A DNA stretch of 64,000 nucleotides from JBKECO01 sp047974745 (GCA_047974745.1 JBKECO010000002.1:47313-111312); one strand, 5' to 3'; counted from the stretch's first letter, positions 45,647 to 56,023 are shown. Numbers and translations are program-made. The notes: generated by a model from the letters alone, not told the origin.

Positions 45647-46921
45647 GTGGTACGAAAAGAAATGATTGCAATGTTACTTGCTGGCGGACAAGGAAGCCGG
45701 CTCGGAATCCTGACATCCCATGTGGCAAAGCCCGCAGTGGCTTTTGGTGGAAAGTACAGAATTATTGATTTTCCATTAAGCAACTGTATTAATTCCGGAA
45801 TTGATACAGTGGGCGTTTTGACACAGTACCAGCCTTTACGGCTGAATACGCATATTGGGATTGGAATTCCATGGGATCTCGACAGAAATGATGGCGGAGT
45901 CACTGTTCTTCCTCCATATGAAAAAAGTGAAAACAGTGAGTGGTACACTGGAACTGCAAATGCGATCTATCAGAATATGAATTACATGGAGCAGTACAAT
46001 CCGGAATATGTGCTGATTCTTTCGGGCGATCATATTTATAAGATGGATTACGAGCTGATGCTTGATTTCCATAAGGAGCACAACGCTGCAGTCACCATTG
46101 CTGCAATGCCTGTTCCGTGGGATGAAGCCAGCAGATTTGGTCTGATCATTACAGATGATGAGAAGCGAGTCACTGAATTTGAAGAAAAACCAGCAAATCC
46201 AAGAAGTAATCTTGCTTCAATGGGAATCTATATTTTCAGCTGGCCAGTTCTTAGAGATGCATTGATCGAAATGAAGAACACCAGGAACTGTGACTTTGGC
46301 AAGCATATCATTCCTTACTGCCATGAACAGGGCGAGAATATTTTCACATTCGAGTTTCATGGATACTGGAAGGATGTTGGTACGCTTGGATCATACTGGG
46401 AAGCAAATATGGAGCTGGTAGACCTGATACCCGAATTCAACCTGTATGAAGAGTATTGGAAGATCTATACCAGAAGTGACCATGTTGAGCCGCAGTATAT
46501 CGCACAGGGTGCTGTCGTTGAGAGATGTATTGTCGGAGAAGGTACACAGGTCAATGGTGAAGTACATCATTCTGTGATTGGAGCAGGTGTGGAAATCGGT
46601 GAAGGAACGGTGATAACCGACTCGATCATTATGAGAGGAACAAAGATCGGAAAAGACTGCCTGATTGAAAAAGCGATCATAGCAGAGGATTCCACTGTTG
46701 GAGATCATGTTGAGATCGGTACAGGCGAAGAAGCACCCAGTACCTTACGAGAAGATGTATATGCCTTCGGTCTGGTAACGGTCGGCGAAAGAAGCATCAT
46801 ACCTTCGGATGTAAAAATTGGGAAAAACACTGCAATTGCAGGTGAAACCGAAGCAGCAGATTATAAAAACGGTATTCTTGCAGCAGGTGATTATATTGTA
46901 AAGGCAGGTGACGGCAAATGA
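45647..46921 (+). CDS. glgC: Glucose-1-phosphate adenylyltransferase
   Basis: A 424-aa ADP-glucose pyrophosphorylase catalytic subunit. The nucleotidyltransferase motif LAGGQGSRL, the PAVAFGGKYRIIDF segment, SGDHIYKMDY and a C-terminal left-handed beta-helix (VHHSVIGAGVEIGEGTVI in part) are all present. It makes ADP-glucose for glycogen. GTG 45647 is taken as the start because AAAGAGGTG lies upstream and conserved sequence begins there; a longer in-frame start at 45593 overlaps the promoter, whose TATAAT is at 45602-45607. It overlaps glgD by 4 bp. Confidence 0.95.
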   Translation: MVRKEMIAMLLAGGQGSRLGILTSHVAKPAVAFGGKYRIIDFPLSNCINSGIDTVGVLTQYQPLRLNTHIGIGIPWDLDRNDGGVTVLPPYEKSENSEWYTGTANAIYQNMNYMEQYNPEYVLILSGDHIYKMDYELMLDFHKEHNAAVTIAAMPVPWDEASRFGLIITDDEKRVTEFEEKPANPRSNLASMGIYIFSWPVLRDALIEMKNTRNCDFGKHIIPYCHEQGENIFTFEFHGYWKDVGTLGSYWEANMELVDLIPEFNLYEEYWKIYTRSDHVEPQYIAQGAVVERCIVGEGTQVNGEVHHSVIGAGVEIGEGTVITDSIIMRGTKIGKDCLIEKAIIAEDSTVGDHVEIGTGEEAPSTLREDVYAFGLVTVGERSIIPSDVKIGKNTAIAGETEAADYKNGILAAGDYIVKAGDGK

Positions 46922-48033
46922 AGGCGTTAGGAATCATACTTGCAGGTGGAAACAACAACAGAATACAGGAACTGACAACGAGAAGAGCCGTTTCTGCCAT
47001 GCCGATCGGCGGCAGCTACAGAAGTATCGACTTTGCACTCAGTAATATGACGAATTCCCATATCCAGAAGGTGGCAGTACTGACACAGTTCAATGCCAGA
47101 TCTCTGAATGAACATCTCAGCTCCTCCAAATGGTGGGATTTTGGAAGAAAAATGGGCGGACTTTATACCTTTACTCCGACTGTGACAACTGAAAACAGCT
47201 GGTGGTATCGAGGAACTGCAGATGCCATGTATCAGAACCTGGACTTTCTCAAGAAAAGCCACGAACCCTATGTGATCATTTCCAGCGGAGACTGCGTCTA
47301 CAAGCTGGATTACAATAAGGTTCTTGATGATCACATTGCAAAGAAAGCAGATATCACGATTGTCTGCAAGGAAATCGAAGGAGAAGACATTAGCAGATTC
47401 GGAGCAGTGCGGCTGGATGAAGAATCGCGGGTCACTGAATTTGAAGAAAAGCCAATGATGTCATCTGCCCACCTGATTTCAACTGGAATTTATGTTATTC
47501 GCAGACGTCAGCTGATCGAGATGCTCGAACGTTCTGCAGAAGAAGAACGACACGATTTTGTGTCTGATATACTGATTCGTTATAAAAATCTGAAACGTAT
47601 TTACGGGTATCGACTGGAAGGCTATTGGAGCAATATCGCAACCATTGAAGCCTACTACAGAACGAATATGGATTTTCTAAAGCCGGAAGTGAGAAGTTAT
47701 TTCTTCCATGAAGATCCTAAGGTATTCTCAAAAGTAGATGATCTGCCACCTGCAAAATATAATGTTGGATCGGATGTATCGAACAGTCTGGTATCAAGCG
47801 GCTGTATTATCAATGGTAAAATTGAAAATTCTGTACTATTTAAGAAGGTATTTGTCGGTAAGAACTGTACTATTCGAAATTCGATCATCTTAAATGATGT
47901 ATACATTGGTGATAATACGCATATAGAGAACTGTATTGTAGAAAGCAGGAATACGCTTCGCGCCAATACCTACTATGTCGGAGAATTCGGAATCCGCGTT
48001 GTCAAAGAGGATAATGAGCGCTTTGTATTGTAG
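46918..48033 (+). CDS. glgD: Glucose-1-phosphate adenylyltransferase subunit GlgD
   Basis: A 371-aa homologue of GlgC with a degraded catalytic motif (LAGGNNNRIQEL rather than LAGGxGxRL), as expected of the regulatory GlgD subunit. It retains the nucleotidyltransferase fold and a C-terminal beta-helix. In Firmicutes, GlgC/GlgD heteromers are more active than GlgC alone. ATGA overlap with glgC indicates translational coupling. The rest of the glycogen operon is not in the window. Confidence 0.95.
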   Translation: MKALGIILAGGNNNRIQELTTRRAVSAMPIGGSYRSIDFALSNMTNSHIQKVAVLTQFNARSLNEHLSSSKWWDFGRKMGGLYTFTPTVTTENSWWYRGTADAMYQNLDFLKKSHEPYVIISSGDCVYKLDYNKVLDDHIAKKADITIVCKEIEGEDISRFGAVRLDEESRVTEFEEKPMMSSAHLISTGIYVIRRRQLIEMLERSAEEERHDFVSDILIRYKNLKRIYGYRLEGYWSNIATIEAYYRTNMDFLKPEVRSYFFHEDPKVFSKVDDLPPAKYNVGSDVSNSLVSSGCIINGKIENSVLFKKVFVGKNCTIRNSIILNDVYIGDNTHIENCIVESRNTLRANTYYVGEFGIRVVKEDNERFVL

Positions 48034-48089
48034 AAAACTCATGTAGCTGATGTGCAGGAGGAGTGCAGACCAGAAGGGGGCATAATAGT

Positions 48090-48365
48090 ATGCAAATTAC
48101 CGATGTTAGGATCCGTAAAGTTGAAAAAGAAGGCAAAATGAAAGCGGTCGTATCCATTACGATCGATGAAGAATTTGTAGTACATGATATTAAAGTGATT
48201 GAGGGTGAAAAAGGACTGTTCATCGCAATGCCGAGCAGAAAAGCGGCAGATGGAGAATATAGGGATATCGCCCATCCAATCAACTCAGAGACAAGAGAAA
48301 GAATACAGAAGCTTATTTTGGAAAAATATCAGGCAGAGATTCTTGTCATGGATGATGAGTATTAA
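48090..48365 (+). CDS. spoVG: SpoVG family protein
   Basis: A 91-aa protein starting MQITDVRIRKVEKEGKMKA and containing FIAMPSRK, diagnostic for SpoVG. SpoVG is a small nucleic-acid-binding regulator affecting sporulation, division and envelope genes. ATG 48090 is used because conserved sequence begins there and AAGGGGG lies upstream; an in-frame start at 48063 is not supported. It ends before a strong terminator. Confidence 0.95.
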   Translation: MQITDVRIRKVEKEGKMKAVVSITIDEEFVVHDIKVIEGEKGLFIAMPSRKAADGEYRDIAHPINSETRERIQKLILEKYQAEILVMDDEY

Positions 48366-48382
48366 AAGTGAATTACAAGTGA

Positions 48383-48414
48383 AATCCCCCTGGCAGCTGC
48401 CGGGGGGATTTTTT
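48383..48414 (+). terminator. Terminator after spoVG
   Basis: AATCCCCC (48383-48390) pairs with GGGGGATT (48403-48410), followed by a T run to 48414. It lies 4 bp before the convergent regulator's stop. Confidence 0.9.
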
Positions 48415-48417
48415 GTG

Positions 48418-50895
48418 CTATTTTGGAATGATCTCTAGCAATAGTACACCATGTACCGGAACAGATTCAGAAAGTACCATGACCTTATCAACCTGATATT
48501 GCTGGATCGTCATATGAGGTACGCTCATCTCTCGGATATAATCCTCCTCATCCTTATGAAGATTATCCGGGCAGCCCATCTTGCTCCAGAGATCATAAGC
48601 AGATCCATAGTTTCGGTTCACCTCGTATTTTTTGATATAGTAGTTCCCGGAAGGAAGATATAAGAGCATATTCAGCAACAATTCGTTCGTACCACTATAG
48701 ATCGTATAACGGTGAGTAGCATCGATGGCTGATTTGTCGATCAGAGAATACATAGTATCAAATTTCGCCAGATTGTAGATTAGCAGCTGATAGCTGTTAT
48801 TTTTTTTCATCAGCATGTAAAAATCGGATCTGGCCAGAACCCGACTGCCCAGCTTTGCCAAAAGTGCAAACGTATTATAGGAAGCCTTTCTCAGACCATG
48901 GATATCCATAAGACCTGACTGACCTGAAAAAAGCTCCGATGCAGGAAAAAAATCCTCTTGAAAATCAGATAGAGTCCAAAAACAAAGGGATTTTGCCTGA
49001 AATAAATTCTGATTTAAGGTGTGGCAGATATAAGGTCCCATATAGCAGGTGTCTCGAATCAGCTCCCTTGGCAAAAAGATGAGATTCCAGTCAGAGACAA
49101 GGATCTCCATGTCCCGAAAACCATTTCGATTCATGATCTGCCGCAGTTCATTCAGATACTCAGAGATCCTATTTTGATTTTTGATGGAAAAACTTTCTAT
49201 ATCCATCTCATACAGAGTCTCAAGTCCATTGCCTTTTTTTACAGGCTCACAGCCGTACAAGTGAATATCCGTATGGCTTGGATAGAGATGATTCAGATAG
49301 CAGTACTGAAAGAACTTCTCATACCAGGGGAATCCGGATATGGTAGAAAAGTTCGGCGTGCCAAGACGAAGCCCGGGATCCACCTCTTGGAAAACCTCAT
49401 AGGTGGCATGGTAGAATGCAAAAAAATCATCCATGGATTCGTTCCAGAAGGAGACTGGGAGATCAAGATCTGGTGAAGTCCAGAAATCAAAATACCACTG
49501 GTGCAGCTCATGGATTCCATAGCGGCTGATAAAATGCTCCAAAAAGCTTCGAATCAGCAGCTTCCAACGCTTAAGGGACTTGGGATAACTGATATTTGGA
49601 TGGAACTGCAGGTGAGAATACTGCTTCCTGGAGGATAAAGCCTCTGGCATATATCCAATTTCAGGAAAGGGATGGATCTGGTTGGAAATCAGAAAATCAA
49701 AGATCAGATCCAGGGTATTCCAGTTCAGCACAGGTTCCTTTTGCGGATCCTCAAAATATACATAAAGGTCATCAGAGAAAATGTCCCGCATTTTCAGATG
49801 ACGCAGATCCAGATCTGTTTTTGCTGCAAGAACCAGATTCTGTACCTGGGAACGAAGCAGCGAGTAAGCCCTGCCGATGGAAAAAATAGTCTCGATTGAC
49901 CTGCTCCGGCTTCTTTTTTCCAAAGCTGGCAGATCAAATTCCAGGGTCTGCTGACTCTGAAGATGGGTGCTAGTATAGGGAAAGTCACTGTCGGAATCTG
50001 TGAACTGGCGAAAAAAGGAAAAAATGTCATTGCGTCCGATGGAATCATTTCCGGGCAGCAGATGGGAGGGGCTCTCCTTTTCCTGGCCGCTCCTGCGGTA
50101 TTGGGTCGGAGAGCATCCAAATCGTTTCCGAAAGGCCAGGGCATATGTCTTGTGGTTGCTAAAACCATGTTCAAGAGCAATATCTAAAATACGATCACTT
50201 GTGTGAATCAGGCTGTTGATGGAACTGTTAATACGATAACTGGTCAGATAATCCGAAAAGGAAGACTGGAACTGTCGATTAAAGTAAGTGGAGAAATACT
50301 GGGGGTGAAGTGAAAGGTGAGCTGAGATCTCAGCAATGGTCAGCTTCTCCTGATAATGGGCATTGATATACTGTATGATCTGGACATTTCGGTCTGCCTC
50401 ATAATCCTGGGTAATCGGCTGCGTTACCCTGCGTCCAAAATTTTCTATCAAAAGAATCATGATATTCGTAATGGAGATCAGAAGGCGCATTTGAAAACAG
50501 GTGTCATTTTTTAAATTATTAAAAATAATAACTCCGATCTCCTTGCAGATCCGATTGTAATTTTCATCTGCAATGTCATAACTAATGTGGTTTTTTTGAA
50601 ACTGGATCTGTGATGCCTCAGGGCAAAGGGAATTCACAAATTCGGAATCAATATTCAGAGTCAGAATCTTAGCACCGTCAACAGATGCAAAGGAAAAATT
50701 CTCAAAGGGAGCAAAGAACCAGATGCAGTTCCTGGCGAATTCCCGGGTATGATTTTTATAGTTAACTGTGACGGATCCTTCTAGAACAAAGGAGACCTGA
50801 TATCCAGAGGACCATTTCAGATCATGGGAAAAGCCTGTGTTCATCTGCATGGTAAAAGGAAGTGTAGTGGTTGGGCTCAGCTTATCTAAAATCAT
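48418..50895 (-). CDS. AraC-family regulator fused to a GH39-like domain
   Basis: An ~825-aa protein: cupin-like N-terminal domain (~1-90), AraC helix-turn-helix (~173-270), then a GH39 beta-xylosidase-like TIM barrel (~300-825). In GH39 enzymes WNEPN carries the acid/base Glu and TEWN the nucleophile; here the matching sites read WTSPD (~residue 472) and SDWN (~601), so both catalytic Glu are lost and the barrel is probably a sugar sensor. It is divergent from the ABC/rhamnosidase operon and is its likely regulator. ATG 50895 follows GGAGGAAATT. The 275-bp AT-rich gap to 51170 must hold both promoters. Confidence 0.85.
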   Translation of the reverse strand: MILDKLSPTTTLPFTMQMNTGFSHDLKWSSGYQVSFVLEGSVTVNYKNHTREFARNCIWFFAPFENFSFASVDGAKILTLNIDSEFVNSLCPEASQIQFQKNHISYDIADENYNRICKEIGVIIFNNLKNDTCFQMRLLISITNIMILLIENFGRRVTQPITQDYEADRNVQIIQYINAHYQEKLTIAEISAHLSLHPQYFSTYFNRQFQSSFSDYLTSYRINSSINSLIHTSDRILDIALEHGFSNHKTYALAFRKRFGCSPTQYRRSGQEKESPSHLLPGNDSIGRNDIFSFFRQFTDSDSDFPYTSTHLQSQQTLEFDLPALEKRSRSRSIETIFSIGRAYSLLRSQVQNLVLAAKTDLDLRHLKMRDIFSDDLYVYFEDPQKEPVLNWNTLDLIFDFLISNQIHPFPEIGYMPEALSSRKQYSHLQFHPNISYPKSLKRWKLLIRSFLEHFISRYGIHELHQWYFDFWTSPDLDLPVSFWNESMDDFFAFYHATYEVFQEVDPGLRLGTPNFSTISGFPWYEKFFQYCYLNHLYPSHTDIHLYGCEPVKKGNGLETLYEMDIESFSIKNQNRISEYLNELRQIMNRNGFRDMEILVSDWNLIFLPRELIRDTCYMGPYICHTLNQNLFQAKSLCFWTLSDFQEDFFPASELFSGQSGLMDIHGLRKASYNTFALLAKLGSRVLARSDFYMLMKKNNSYQLLIYNLAKFDTMYSLIDKSAIDATHRYTIYSGTNELLLNMLLYLPSGNYYIKKYEVNRNYGSAYDLWSKMGCPDNLHKDEEDYIREMSVPHMTIQQYQVDKVMVLSESVPVHGVLLLEIIPK

Positions 50896-51170
50896 AATTT
50901 CCTCCAAAATGGTATTTAAGGCATGATTTATGGAACTAAAAATATGGATTCAGTATAAAATGACTATTTATGTCTCAAAATATCATATAAAAAGATAGAA
51001 TATGTCTAAAATAATTATATCAGAAAAGAACGGTGCAGAAAAGAACTATAGATAGAACCCAGCTTCCGGGATTTTAATGCCATACACTTGTTTTTCGACT
51101 GCTAAGATAAAGAAAGGTAACAAAAGCGAGGAACAGTTTGAATTCTGTGGCAAAACATGAGGAGAAGTCA

Positions 51171-52682
51171 ATGGGAAGCGATAGAGAACCAATATTTGAA
51201 GCGAAGAACCTGACGAAACACTTCGGACCAACGATTGCACTCAACGGAGTGGATTTTAAAGTATACCAGGGTCAGATCACGGGTCTGATCGGAGAGAACG
51301 GATCTGGAAAATCTACGATTACTTCCATTGCAGCTGGAATGCAGCAGCCCACAAGTGGAGATATGCTCTGGTTCGGAAAAGAGCATAAACCCGCCACGAT
51401 GATCCATGGATCAAAAGCCGGAATCGGCATGATCGTTCAGGAGCAGGGCACGATTGCTGACATCAGCATTGCTCAGAATATTTTCCTCGGACAGGAAAAG
51501 AAATTTGAGAAATTTGGTGTTGTACAGAAAAAGAAAATGCACGCCGAAGCAAAAAAAGCGTTGGATAATATTGGATTTACAGATGCAGACCCCTCAAGGC
51601 CAATGGGGAGCCTGAATATGCAGGACAGAAAACTGGTCGAAATTGCAAAAGTCATGTATCAGAAGCCGGAAATGATCGTTGTGGATGAAACGACAACAGC
51701 CCTGTCCCACCGAGGCAGGCAGATCATCTACGATATTATGAAAAAAATGAGAGATGATAATAAAGCTGTAGTTTTTATCTCCCATGATTTAGAAGAGCTG
51801 ATCGAAGTCTGTGATACCCTGACTGTACTGCGGGATGGGAACCTGATTACGACTCTGAGCCGGGAAGAAATGAACGAGGATGCCATCAAACGGCATATGG
51901 TAGGCCGGGAAATGACAGGAAATTATTACAGAAATGATAAAAACTATAAGATCTCTGAAGAGGTCGTGCTCACTGCTGAAAATATTACTACCGGAAATGG
52001 GCTGCTAATGAATTTTTCCATGAAGCTGCATAAAGGTGAAATTCTTGGGATCGGCGGTCTTTCCCACTGCGGTATGCATGAACTGGGAAAAGCGCTATAT
52101 GGAGAAGAGGTTCTGCTAGAAGGCAGGGTGGTACATTCAAAGAGCGGAGATGAAATAAAATCAGCACGAGAAGCACTCCTGCTTGGCTTTGGTTATGTGT
52201 CAAAGGACAGAGACAGAGAAGCACTGGTGCTGACGGATTCGATCTATGACAATATCCTGGTGGCAGGCTACGACAAAATTCAGAAGGGACCATTTTTACT
52301 GCCAAAAGATGGCGAAAAATATGTGAATGAACAGAAAGATGCACTGAGTATCAAATGTGCTTCCATCTACCAGGATGTTCAGTATTTATCAGGAGGAAAC
52401 AAGCAAAAGGTCGTGTTCGGGAAATGGGTCGGACGTGACTGCGATATACTGATCCTGGACTGTCCGACCCGAGGCGTGGACATTGGTGTTAAGGCAGCCA
52501 TGTATCAGCTGATCTATCAGATGAAATTGGAGGGGAAATCGATCGTGATGATTTCCGAAGAGCTTCCGGAGCTGATCGGTATGAGTGACAGACTTCTGAT
52601 TCTCAAGGATGGCATGCTTTCAGCCGAGTTCTCCCAGTCAGAGGAGCTCGATGAAAATATGATTATCAATCAAATGATTTAA
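51171..52682 (+). CDS. Sugar ABC transporter ATP-binding protein, rhamnosidase locus
   Basis: A 503-aa double-domain ATPase of the RbsA type. Walker A GENGSGKST is in the first half; signature LSGGNKQK and LDCPTRGVDIG are in the second. The Walker B Glu of the second domain reads Cys in LDCPTRG, and the first-half Walker B reads VDETTTAL. ATG 51171 follows GAGGAGAAGTCA; a TTG at 51138 is a less likely start. It is first in an operon of ATPase, permease, binding protein, permease, rhamnosidase and former sulfatase. Confidence 0.92.
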   Translation: MGSDREPIFEAKNLTKHFGPTIALNGVDFKVYQGQITGLIGENGSGKSTITSIAAGMQQPTSGDMLWFGKEHKPATMIHGSKAGIGMIVQEQGTIADISIAQNIFLGQEKKFEKFGVVQKKKMHAEAKKALDNIGFTDADPSRPMGSLNMQDRKLVEIAKVMYQKPEMIVVDETTTALSHRGRQIIYDIMKKMRDDNKAVVFISHDLEELIEVCDTLTVLRDGNLITTLSREEMNEDAIKRHMVGREMTGNYYRNDKNYKISEEVVLTAENITTGNGLLMNFSMKLHKGEILGIGGLSHCGMHELGKALYGEEVLLEGRVVHSKSGDEIKSAREALLLGFGYVSKDRDREALVLTDSIYDNILVAGYDKIQKGPFLLPKDGEKYVNEQKDALSIKCASIYQDVQYLSGGNKQKVVFGKWVGRDCDILILDCPTRGVDIGVKAAMYQLIYQMKLEGKSIVMISEELPELIGMSDRLLILKDGMLSAEFSQSEELDENMIINQMI

Positions 52683-52695
52683 GGGGGTTCATAGC

Positions 52696-53691
52696 ATGGA
52701 ACGAACAACAATCAATAAGGCAGGGAAACAGCCCTCTAAAATAAATGCAGGAATGATCGGAAACCTTGCACCCTATATAGGATTACTGCTTGTCACGATC
52801 GTCTTTTCGATCACCACCGAGGGAGCATTGATCAGTGCAATGAACCTGCAGTCCCTGACGAATGAGGTGATCGTCACAGCACTTGTGACAGTAGGAGCTG
52901 TATTCATATTCGGAGCAGGATACTTTGATATGTCAATGGCAGGCGTGGTGTGCTTTTCTGCAGTAATAGGCGGAATGGTCATGATCAATACCGGAAGTGT
53001 ACCTGCAGGGGCACTTGTCATTTTGGCTGTGTCACTTGCCTTTGGATTGATAAAGGGACTTTTTGCAGCATTCATCAATGTTCCCTTCTTCATTTTTACC
53101 ATAGTGCTTGGAACAGTCATAACGTCAGTTGTACTTGTACTGATGGGAAGTGAATCAACAATATATTTGAAAAATGCAGTCTCTGAGATACCTTCTCCTA
53201 CATTTGCACAGATGTCCATAATCAATATAGTGGCATTGGCAGCATTTTTTCTGTTCTGCCTGGTATTGTTTAATTATACATCACTGGGAATTCGCATTAA
53301 GAGCATTGGTGGCAATAAGATCAGTGCGACACAGAGCGGAATTGCAATAAAAAGAACAACAATCATTACGTTTTTGGTAAGTGCAGTTGGTGTGGCTCTA
53401 GCAGCCTTCATCATTTTAATCAGAACCCGAACAGTAGGCGGAACAACAGCCTCTTCTGTTGGCACAGATGTACTGGTCGCACTTGTACTTGGTGGAATGC
53501 CATTGACCGGCGGACCTCGTTCTAAGATCAGTGCTGGACTGGTGGGTGCAGTCACGATCACCGTCCTCAATAGTGGGCTCACGATCATGGGCCTTTCCAC
53601 AGGACAGATACAGATTTGTCGAGGCGTGGTCTTTATACTGGTTGTTCTGGTGGCAAGCTTAAGCTATCGCGGCAAGCTGCTTCCAAGATAA
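52696..53691 (+). CDS. Sugar ABC transporter permease A, rhamnosidase locus
   Basis: A 331-aa RbsC-family permease with about nine helices, GAGYFDMSMAGVV near residue 74 and GTDVLVALVLGGMPLTGGPRSK near 256. It starts 13 bp after the ATPase gene, behind AAGGGGGTTCATAGC. It forms a channel with the second permease at 55009. The order permease-binding protein-permease differs from the other importer in the window. Confidence 0.9.
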   Translation: MERTTINKAGKQPSKINAGMIGNLAPYIGLLLVTIVFSITTEGALISAMNLQSLTNEVIVTALVTVGAVFIFGAGYFDMSMAGVVCFSAVIGGMVMINTGSVPAGALVILAVSLAFGLIKGLFAAFINVPFFIFTIVLGTVITSVVLVLMGSESTIYLKNAVSEIPSPTFAQMSIINIVALAAFFLFCLVLFNYTSLGIRIKSIGGNKISATQSGIAIKRTTIITFLVSAVGVALAAFIILIRTRTVGGTTASSVGTDVLVALVLGGMPLTGGPRSKISAGLVGAVTITVLNSGLTIMGLSTGQIQICRGVVFILVVLVASLSYRGKLLPR

Positions 53692-53719
53692 TATAACTAA
53701 TCAACTCAGGAGGAATCAG

Positions 53720-54976
53720 ATGAAAAAAAGAATATTGGCAATTACGACAGCTGTCATGATGACAGCAGGACTGCTGGCAGGATGCGGCAGCAGTGCTTCT
53801 ACAGGAGACACAGCAAGTGAGTCGACATCCAGTACGCAAAGTGCTGCATCAGAGAGCACGGCAGCAGAATCAGAGGTATCAGATGCAATCGAAGTGGTTT
53901 TGGATGGAAGTTATCCGGAGGAACAGGTGATCATTGGAGTAGAGGCATTCGACACAACAGATGGTCAGTTCCTGGCATTACAGGAATATCTGGATTATCT
54001 TGCAGAATCCTTTAACCTGAAATTTATGTACTCAGAATCTCTTGCATCAGCAGAGGATGAATTGAACTTCATCAATTCCTGCGCATCAGCAGGAGCAAAA
54101 GCAATCATTGGCTACTATAATATCGCAGGGGAAGAAGCAATTCAGGAAACGATCGACCTTGGCATGTATTATTGGGGAACAGAACAGTATTATGATTCTT
54201 TCGCTGATAACGACATGTACCTGGGATGCTATACGTTTATTGAAGAAGGAAATGCAGAAAACGGAGACTACCTGGCTGGTTACGAAATGGGATATAACCT
54301 TGGAACGCAGGGAGTAAAACATGTATTTTATTGTAATGGTGGCGTTGGATTCGGAATACAGATGTTCATCGACAGACAGGCAGGATTTGAAGCAGGCATT
54401 GCAGCAGCACAGGCAGAGGGAGCAGAGATTGTATTCGATATTACAACTGACCTTGTAGAAGGATGGCCTGGAACAGATGACTTTACAGCAGCAGTCGGAG
54501 CAAAGTTAGCTGGAGATTATGATGGAGTAGGTTCTTCCTTTAATGCGGCAGCACTGTTTCAGCCTATCGCAGACGCAGGCAAATTTGAGACCATGAAGAT
54601 CGCAACGATCGGACAGGTCGGAGATATATATTATGATGCAGTAAATAGCGGAACGGTTACCGTAGTCGTTTATGATTGTGAAGAAGTGGTGTTTGGAAAT
54701 GCTGTAGTTCAGATTCTGAATGCTGTCACTGACAACCTGGCATCAACAAGAGAAGCCGATGGAAAAGCCGGAAAGATCCTTGTAAACCGCTGGACAGTAA
54801 CAGATGCAGAAACCTACAATGCCATTTTTGCATATCATGATGATGGAAACTATTTTGTATCAGCAGAAGAAGTTGCATCTATGCTGACAGGCATAAATGC
54901 AAATGCAAATAATGAAAGTATTTCTACATTCTACGGTTCTTTAGATATTGAGACGGCATTAACGATTGCCGAATAA
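53720..54976 (+). CDS. Sugar-binding lipoprotein, rhamnosidase locus
   Basis: A 418-aa binding protein with a lipoprotein signal (MKKRILAITTAVMMTAG then LLAGC, Cys22) and a Ser/Thr/Ala-rich linker before a type 1 periplasmic-binding fold beginning near EEQVIIGVEAFDTTDGQF. It is acidic overall. It probably binds rhamnose, a rhamnoside or a related oligosaccharide for the flanking permeases. The ribosome site is CAGGAGGAATCAG. It is only distantly similar to the binding protein at 30910. Confidence 0.9.
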   Translation: MKKRILAITTAVMMTAGLLAGCGSSASTGDTASESTSSTQSAASESTAAESEVSDAIEVVLDGSYPEEQVIIGVEAFDTTDGQFLALQEYLDYLAESFNLKFMYSESLASAEDELNFINSCASAGAKAIIGYYNIAGEEAIQETIDLGMYYWGTEQYYDSFADNDMYLGCYTFIEEGNAENGDYLAGYEMGYNLGTQGVKHVFYCNGGVGFGIQMFIDRQAGFEAGIAAAQAEGAEIVFDITTDLVEGWPGTDDFTAAVGAKLAGDYDGVGSSFNAAALFQPIADAGKFETMKIATIGQVGDIYYDAVNSGTVTVVVYDCEEVVFGNAVVQILNAVTDNLASTREADGKAGKILVNRWTVTDAETYNAIFAYHDDGNYFVSAEEVASMLTGINANANNESISTFYGSLDIETALTIAE

Positions 54977-55008
54977 CACAACTGCAGTATAGTAAAAAAG
55001 GGGTCGCC

Positions 55009-56013
55009 ATGAACAGTAAAATTCAAAATACAGGAAAGAACATAATCATGAGTCTGGCACTGCCAGTACTCGTCTATTTATTTTTCTTTATCGTTTGTAG
55101 TGCAACAGGCCATGTCGGCTTTGGTGTCGGGGCGGATCTAAAGACGATCATGTATACTTCCGTCTATTCTGGTTTGATTGCTCTGGCGATGACCATGAAC
55201 CTTACCAGCGGCCGCTTCGATTTCAGTATCGGAGCGACCATGGTACTTGCTATCATAATTGGTGGGAATGTGGCTAAGGATTATGATCTGGGAGCGTTTG
55301 GACTATTAATCGTCACAATTCTGATAGGTGTCGCAATTGGTGCTGTATCGGGGCTGATCTATGTGGCACTCCAGTTACCGCCGATGGTCATTTCTCTCGG
55401 ACTTGCCATGATCTATGAAGCAATCGGATTTATATTCAACAAAGCAAAAGGCATTAAACTGATCGGTAAAAATGATATGCTGATCTTTGCGAAGGCACCT
55501 TGGTCTATCATGATCATTGTGGTGGTGCTGGCAGCTCTTATCCTTCTCTGGGATTACACCAGATTTGGGTATAACCGTAAGGCAATTGCGACCGGACAAA
55601 AAATAGCAACGGATGTAGGCATCAACGAAAAACGCAATGCATTTTTCTGCTATTTGATTGCAGGAGCATTGCTGGGAATTGCGGGATGTGTCTATATCAG
55701 TAAATTCGGAACTGTTTCACCAGAGACAGGTCTCTCAAGTGCATCTTATTTTATGACTGGATTTCTGCCCCTTTTTATAGGAGGCGCAATCGGAAAATAC
55801 AGCTCACAGCCTCTTGGTGTTTTTATTGGAGCAGTGACGCAGGCAATTATCACCTCCGGATTCACCTGGCTGGGATTTAGCTCATCCCTAATGACCGTTT
55901 TGAATGGTGTTATCGTAATGGGATTTTTAATCTACACATCGAACAGCTATCTGTTCGAACAAGGACGGCGTTATAAAGAAAAACTGGAAAAAGCAAAGCA
56001 AGCCAGAGCATAA
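55009..56013 (+). CDS. Sugar ABC transporter permease B, rhamnosidase locus
   Basis: A 334-aa RbsC-like permease with NLTSGRFDFSIGATMV near residue 65 and GGAIGKYSSQPLGVFIGA near the C-terminal third. The last ~20 residues are a charged Lys/Glu-rich cytoplasmic tail. It is probably co-transcribed with the rhamnosidase 10 bp downstream. Predicted partner of the permease at 52696. Confidence 0.9.
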   Translation: MNSKIQNTGKNIIMSLALPVLVYLFFFIVCSATGHVGFGVGADLKTIMYTSVYSGLIALAMTMNLTSGRFDFSIGATMVLAIIIGGNVAKDYDLGAFGLLIVTILIGVAIGAVSGLIYVALQLPPMVISLGLAMIYEAIGFIFNKAKGIKLIGKNDMLIFAKAPWSIMIIVVVLAALILLWDYTRFGYNRKAIATGQKIATDVGINEKRNAFFCYLIAGALLGIAGCVYISKFGTVSPETGLSSASYFMTGFLPLFIGGAIGKYSSQPLGVFIGAVTQAIITSGFTWLGFSSSLMTVLNGVIVMGFLIYTSNSYLFEQGRRYKEKLEKAKQARA

Positions 56014-56023
56014 GGCGGTAAAA

